Source of the DNA: an uncultured Alphaproteobacteria bacterium
GTDB lineage: Bacteria > Pseudomonadota > Alphaproteobacteria > RUG11792
NCBI GenBank assembly: GCA_944390585.1
Contig: CALXQI010000013.1
Location: 1-47,813 of the forward strand
Direction: 5' to 3'
Length of the DNA: 47,813 nucleotides
Both the position numbers and the translations under genes were made by a program. This document shows positions 44,989-47,813 of the stretch, piece after piece. The notes beneath the pieces are model-generated. The model was not told the DNA's origin. It was given only the letters and a program-made list of their open reading frames with translations, and searched no databases. Each line of letters opens with the position of its first letter. The first letter of the stretch is position 1.

Positions 44989-46251
44989 TTATTTTGTATG
45001 ATCAATTTTTATGCTTTCAACAGATAATTTATCAACATCATCTGCAAACTTTTTTGAAATGAGTACTTTAAGTATTGAAGAAACTGTATTATCTCCTACA
45101 GAATATAAATTACGTGTTCTTTTTGATAACGCAATAAAAAATGGACTTATAGACAATGACATTGCGGTAACGCATATGATGAGTTTTTGCCCATATGTGC
45201 CTATGATGCCAGAGTTTGCTGCTACATTTGCCAAAACAAGAGAAAATTCTCCAAGTTGTGCCAGAATAATGCCTATTGAAGCAGCTTTTGATGTTTCTAT
45301 TTGGAAAAAATGGAGAATAATTGTATTTGTAATAAACTTCCACAATGTTATTGCTGCAAGAGCAGCCACAGTAACCAAAAAGTTATTTACAAGAAATGTC
45401 AAGTCAAACATTAGTCCAACAGAGATAAAAAATGACATCAGCAACACATTTTGTATTGGTTTAATACTATTTAATACTTGTGTTCTATCAACTGTATTGC
45501 CTATATATACTCCAGCTAAAAATGCACCGTATGCTTCTGAAAGTCCAAAAAGCACGACTAACGATGATGATAGTAAGCAAGCACTAAGTGTCATTACAGG
45601 GATCAAGTCAGGGTCATCCGCTATGAAAAAGTTTGTTGGTATTTTTACATTACGGGATTGACCTATATGTTTTATTATTAGCACAACTAATACAACTGCA
45701 ACAATAACTTTTAGTAAAACATCAATATCAAAGCTACTACTTGTTTGCCGCATAAATAGCATCATTGGGACAACAACAATGTCTTGTGCAACCAAAATTC
45801 CTATTGTTATATGCCCAACGTCTGTTTTTAACTCACCTATATATTCTAAAACTTTAACAACAGCAGCAGTAGAAGATAATGAAGCAATAAATGCTGCAAG
45901 TAATGATACAGTTAATGAAAAGTCAAAAAAGAATGAAAAAACCCATGCGAATACAACATTACAAAGAACTTGTATTATTGTAAAAAATGTTGGAATACGC
46001 CACATCTGCATGAATGATTTGATGTTTAGCTCCATACCTATGACAAATAGCATTAAGACAATGCCAAGCTCAGAATAGAACTGTATCTGGTCGTACGACG
46101 ATATGTAAGAATAACAACTTGGTCCAAATATGACTCCGGCTAAGATATAGCCCACCATTGTTGGCTGTTTTAGCTTAGCAAGCAAAAAACCAGAAGCTGC
46201 TGCAACTAAAACGATAATTGTAAGATGTGCAAAAATGTATTCACTGTTCAT
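44989..46251 (-). CDS. Monovalent cation/proton antiporter, CPA2 (Kef-type) family
   Basis: A 420-residue inner-membrane antiporter with about twelve helices. Diagnostic segments are LLAKLKQPTMVGYILAGVIFGP, ELGIVLMLFVIGMELN, SLSSTAAVVKVL and GILVAQDIVVVPMMLF with the ion-binding Asp. LSEAYGAFLAGVYIG and AAQLGEFSLVLA-like (ILAQLGEFSLVLANVA) sequences follow. The C-terminal nucleotide-binding TrkA-N domain of KefB/KefC is absent, so it is a core-only member. It probably exchanges Na+ or K+ for protons. Confidence 0.9.
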   Translation of the reverse strand: MNSEYIFAHLTIIVLVAAASGFLLAKLKQPTMVGYILAGVIFGPSCYSYISSYDQIQFYSELGIVLMLFVIGMELNIKSFMQMWRIPTFFTIIQVLCNVVFAWVFSFFFDFSLTVSLLAAFIASLSSTAAVVKVLEYIGELKTDVGHITIGILVAQDIVVVPMMLFMRQTSSSFDIDVLLKVIVAVVLVVLIIKHIGQSRNVKIPTNFFIADDPDLIPVMTLSACLLSSSLVVLFGLSEAYGAFLAGVYIGNTVDRTQVLNSIKPIQNVLLMSFFISVGLMFDLTFLVNNFLVTVAALAAITLWKFITNTIILHFFQIETSKAASIGIILAQLGEFSLVLANVAANSGIIGTYGQKLIICVTAMSLSISPFFIALSKRTRNLYSVGDNTVSSILKVLISKKFADDVDKLSVESIKIDHTK

Positions 46252-46342
46252 TCCAAGATATTAACACAAATCTCAGCGCACGTTAATACAATTAACAAAT
46301 AATTTTTATATAATTTACTTTATACGGAATGCAAGTGTAATA

Positions 46343-46645
46343 TTATTGTGTAAGATTTATAATGTCTCGTATTTGCATTTTTGAGATATTAGTTAACGTA
46401 TCCAATACTTGTTTGGCGACTTCGCAAATTCTTGCTTCTGTGGCATCGCTAAAAAAATACATACTACGCATCATACGTATTACGTCAATTAATTTTTGAT
46501 AATCCCCACCAATACATGACAACAAGCTATTTATACAGTTGTCAAATTGTGCACATTCTTCTTGTTTGTGTAATGGACAATTATTCCATCCTAAACACTG
46601 AAAACTAAATGTGCAAAATAATAAGCAAAATAAGAATTTCTTCAT
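46343..46645 (-). CDS. Small secreted cysteine-containing protein
   Basis: A 100-residue exported protein, not recognised. The ATG at 46645 starts a strong signal peptide (KKFLFCLLFCTFSFQCLG); longer in-frame ORFs reach 46759 but place it internally. The mature part of about 80 residues has five Cys (NCPLHKQEEC, FDNC, LLSC, later EARIC) and is otherwise helical, so disulfide bonds are likely. No membrane segment follows. Function unknown. Confidence 0.55.
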   Translation of the reverse strand: MKKFLFCLLFCTFSFQCLGWNNCPLHKQEECAQFDNCINSLLSCIGGDYQKLIDVIRMMRSMYFFSDATEARICEVAKQVLDTLTNISKMQIRDIINLTQ

Positions 46646-46826
46646 AGCTAACGCATACAACATGTGTAAATATTCTTGCATAAATATCATGTGTTGACTA
46701 CTAATTTTTGCTTTATTTTGTAAATATATTTTTATTTTGTTTAACGAGTTAAACTGCAATGCAATTTTATGCTGAATGATATAGCGTTTTGTGATAGGAT
46801 TACTCTGTAGGCCGTCTTTTATATGG

Positions 46827-46833
46827 AAGGAGG
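46827..46833 (+). promoter_or_regulatory. Ribosome binding site deciding the rpsU start
   Basis: AAGGAGG, a full Shine-Dalgarno sequence, lies seven bases before the GTG at 46841. It falls inside the longer ORF beginning with ATG at 46823, so that ATG is probably not the start. The 195 bases from 46646 to 46840 hold no other recognisable feature. Confidence 0.75.
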
Positions 46834-46840
46834 GAGTGGA

Positions 46841-47038
46841 GTGTTAGTAAATGTTGTTGACAATAATGTCGAGTATGCGTTGCGTATTTTAAAAAAGAAG
46901 ATGCAGAGAGACGGCATTTATCGTGATATCAAGATTCATAAGAGACATGAGAAAAAGTCGGTAAAATTGGCACGTAAAAGAGCAGAGGCTGCGCGTAGGC
47001 ACAGGAGGGCGTTGCGTAAACAAGAGCAAGGTGTGTGA
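46841..47038 (+). CDS. rpsU: 30S ribosomal protein S21
   Basis: A 65-residue S21 with the conserved VNVVDNNVEYALRILKKKMQRDGIYRDIKIHKRHEKKSVK core and an Arg/Ala-rich helical tail (KRAEAARRHRRALRK). It joins the 30S platform near the anti-Shine-Dalgarno end of 16S rRNA. The GTG start is set by the ribosome binding site at 46827; it removes an extra MEGGSG that S21 proteins lack. It overlaps rlmE by 4 bases, so ribosomal protein and rRNA methyltransferase are co-translated. Confidence 0.93.
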   Translation: MLVNVVDNNVEYALRILKKKMQRDGIYRDIKIHKRHEKKSVKLARKRAEAARRHRRALRKQEQGV

Positions 47039-47652
47039 GAAAAAGGGTTTTGAATAAGGGGTTGTCTGAGTCGTCCAAAAAGTGGGTACAGAGACAGCTC
47101 ACTGATGTTTACGTTGAAAAAGCAAAAGAGTATGGATATAGATCAAGGGCTGCGTTTAAGCTGATAGAAATTAATACTAGGTATGACGTTTTAAATGGCG
47201 TATGCATTGATTTGGGAGCTGCACCAGGTGGGTGGTCGCAAGTTGCTGCAAAGTTTTGTAAGCGTGTATACGCTGTGGATTTATTACAAATAGATATGTT
47301 AGATAATGTTGAGTTTATTTGTGGTGACTTTACTAATCAAAGCGTTGTTGACAAGTTATTAAATATTGCACGTGTTGATGTAGTTCTTAGTGATATGGCA
47401 CCAAATACATGTGGCATTAAAAGTACTGATCATTTGCGGATTATGGAGTTGGCTAGGCAGGCGTTTGATTTTGCGCAAATGGTTCTGACAGATGGGGGCA
47501 ACTTTGTGACAAAAATCTTTCAAGGTGTAGAAGAAACAGATTTTGTCAAAACATTGAAGCCGAGATTTAAGACTGTTAAATATTGCAAGCCATCTGCTAG
47601 TAGAAGAGAATCTGTTGAAATTTATATTGTTGCAAAAGGATTCCAAAAATAA
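47035..47652 (+). CDS. rlmE: 23S rRNA (uridine-2'-O)-methyltransferase RlmE (FtsJ/RrmJ)
   Basis: A 205-residue methyltransferase that modifies U2552 in the 23S A-loop. All four catalytic residues of the K-D-K-E tetrad are visible: K42 (RSRAAFKLIE), D120 (LSDMAPNTCG), K160 (NFVTKIFQG) and E195 (ESVEIYIVAKG). The SAM motif is DLGAAPGGWSQVAA. The start is GTG overlapping the rpsU stop (GTGA). It is followed by about 35 bases of AT-rich spacer and then the terminal repeat. Confidence 0.96.
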   Translation: MRKRVLNKGLSESSKKWVQRQLTDVYVEKAKEYGYRSRAAFKLIEINTRYDVLNGVCIDLGAAPGGWSQVAAKFCKRVYAVDLLQIDMLDNVEFICGDFTNQSVVDKLLNIARVDVVLSDMAPNTCGIKSTDHLRIMELARQAFDFAQMVLTDGGNFVTKIFQGVEETDFVKTLKPRFKTVKYCKPSASRRESVEIYIVAKGFQK

Positions 47653-47692
47653 ATAATGTGTAAAAAATAGTTTGATATATATAAAAATAATA

Positions 47693-47721
47693 TTGACATT
47701 ATTAATTTGTAGTGATACAAT
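47693..47721 (+). promoter_or_regulatory. Promoter of the right terminal family gene
   Basis: TTGACA (47693-47698), 17-base spacer, TACAAT (47716-47721): the mirror copy of the promoter at 121-93, about 30 bases before the ATG at 47752. Confidence 0.78.
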
Positions 47722-47751
47722 TTATTTGCGTATTATTCTTTGAGTAAAAAA

Positions 47752-47813
47752 ATGAAGAAAGTAGTTTCATTGTTAGTTGCTGTGTTGTGCTGTGGTATTA
47801 GTAGTGCTGCTGA
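47752..47813 (+). CDS. Secreted family protein, 5' fragment (runs off the right end)
   Basis: An ATG at 47752 starts a signal peptide (KKVVSLLVAVLCCG, then SSAA) that leaves the window after about 20 codons. It is base-for-base identical to the left-end fragment. Similarity to the signal peptides at 33944 and 34742 places it in the same family; here the CCG is followed by ISSAA with no poly-G tract. Confidence 0.7.
   Translation, partial: MKKVVSLLVAVLCCGISSAA

Larger units (their letters stand above)
47687..47813. repeat. Terminal inverted repeat, right copy
   Basis: Exact reverse complement of bases 1-127. It carries the family promoter and the first 62 coding bases of a secreted protein on the + strand, reading out of the window. 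Confidence 0.95.

Noticed and set aside
1-47813. A linear replicon or phage with terminal inverted repeats or hairpin telomeres
   Set aside because: Genes are chromosomal housekeeping, no phage or telomere-resolvase gene is visible, and the identity length of exactly 127 bases fits an assembly-graph overlap better.

Overview
The window is an AT-rich (about one third G+C) stretch of a host-associated alphaproteobacterium, most likely a reduced-genome intracellular bacterium of the Rickettsiales or Holosporales type. The evidence is alphaproteobacterial gene content (rsmG-parA, an AddA-type helicase, FtsW, a CtrA-type box), dense packing with many 1-4 nt overlaps, almost no biosynthetic genes, many small secreted proteins of unknown function, and two type VI secretion (T6SS) baseplate genes. 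No rRNA, tRNA, transposase or CRISPR array was recognised. The first 127 bases are the exact reverse complement of the last 127 bases, so the window looks like a complete assembly contig ending on both sides in the same repeated sequence.

Layout. 1-1053: the terminal repeat (promoter plus signal peptide of a secreted family) and a second, nonsense-interrupted family member. 1289-8802 (+): tgt, tatC, yraN, a dolP-like lipoprotein, rpsP, rimM, dusB, a NhaD/CitMHS-like antiporter and an MFS carrier. 8805-13750 (-): an unusual unit of outer-membrane protein, pdhB, a nuclease-less AddA-like helicase and mltG. 14031-16769 (+): a 912-residue exported protein of unknown function. 16809-24354 (-): ftsW, aspS, miaB, parA, rsmG, a parS-like palindrome and a TamA-like protein. 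24355-24502: a divergent intergenic region where strand composition flips from C/A-rich to G/T-rich on the + strand; it carries DnaA-like boxes and a TTAA-N7-TTAA box, and is the best candidate for the replication origin. 24503-30091: murA, tssF (+), tssA (-) and glmS (-). 30413-33835 (+): a histidine kinase, an HTH-receiver fusion, der and pgpA. 33882-35429 (+): two tandem secreted paralogues with G8 and G9 tracts near the signal-peptide cleavage site, both out of frame as assembled. 35540-38561: bamB, a free-standing NrdD-type glycyl-radical domain, rpiB and an acidic coiled-coil secreted protein. 38570-44045 (-): a TetR-controlled efflux operon in the order of E. coli cecR-ybhGFSR, with ybhF split into two ATPases around an 86-codon ORF. 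44235-47652: two secreted proteins, a CPA2 antiporter, rpsU and rlmE, then the right terminal repeat.

How the genes work together. Envelope building (murA, glmS, ftsW, mltG, tamA, bamB, dolP-like, tatC, pgpA) and translation or RNA modification (tgt, miaB, dusB, rimM, rlmE, rpsP, rpsU, aspS) dominate. Around them lies a variable surface and secretion layer: the poly-G-regulated family, several unrecognised exported proteins, T6SS parts and the efflux operon. The most notable signals are the two adjacent candidate contingency loci, the T6SS genes embedded between cell-wall genes, and the putative origin lying close to the centre of inverted terminal repeats.
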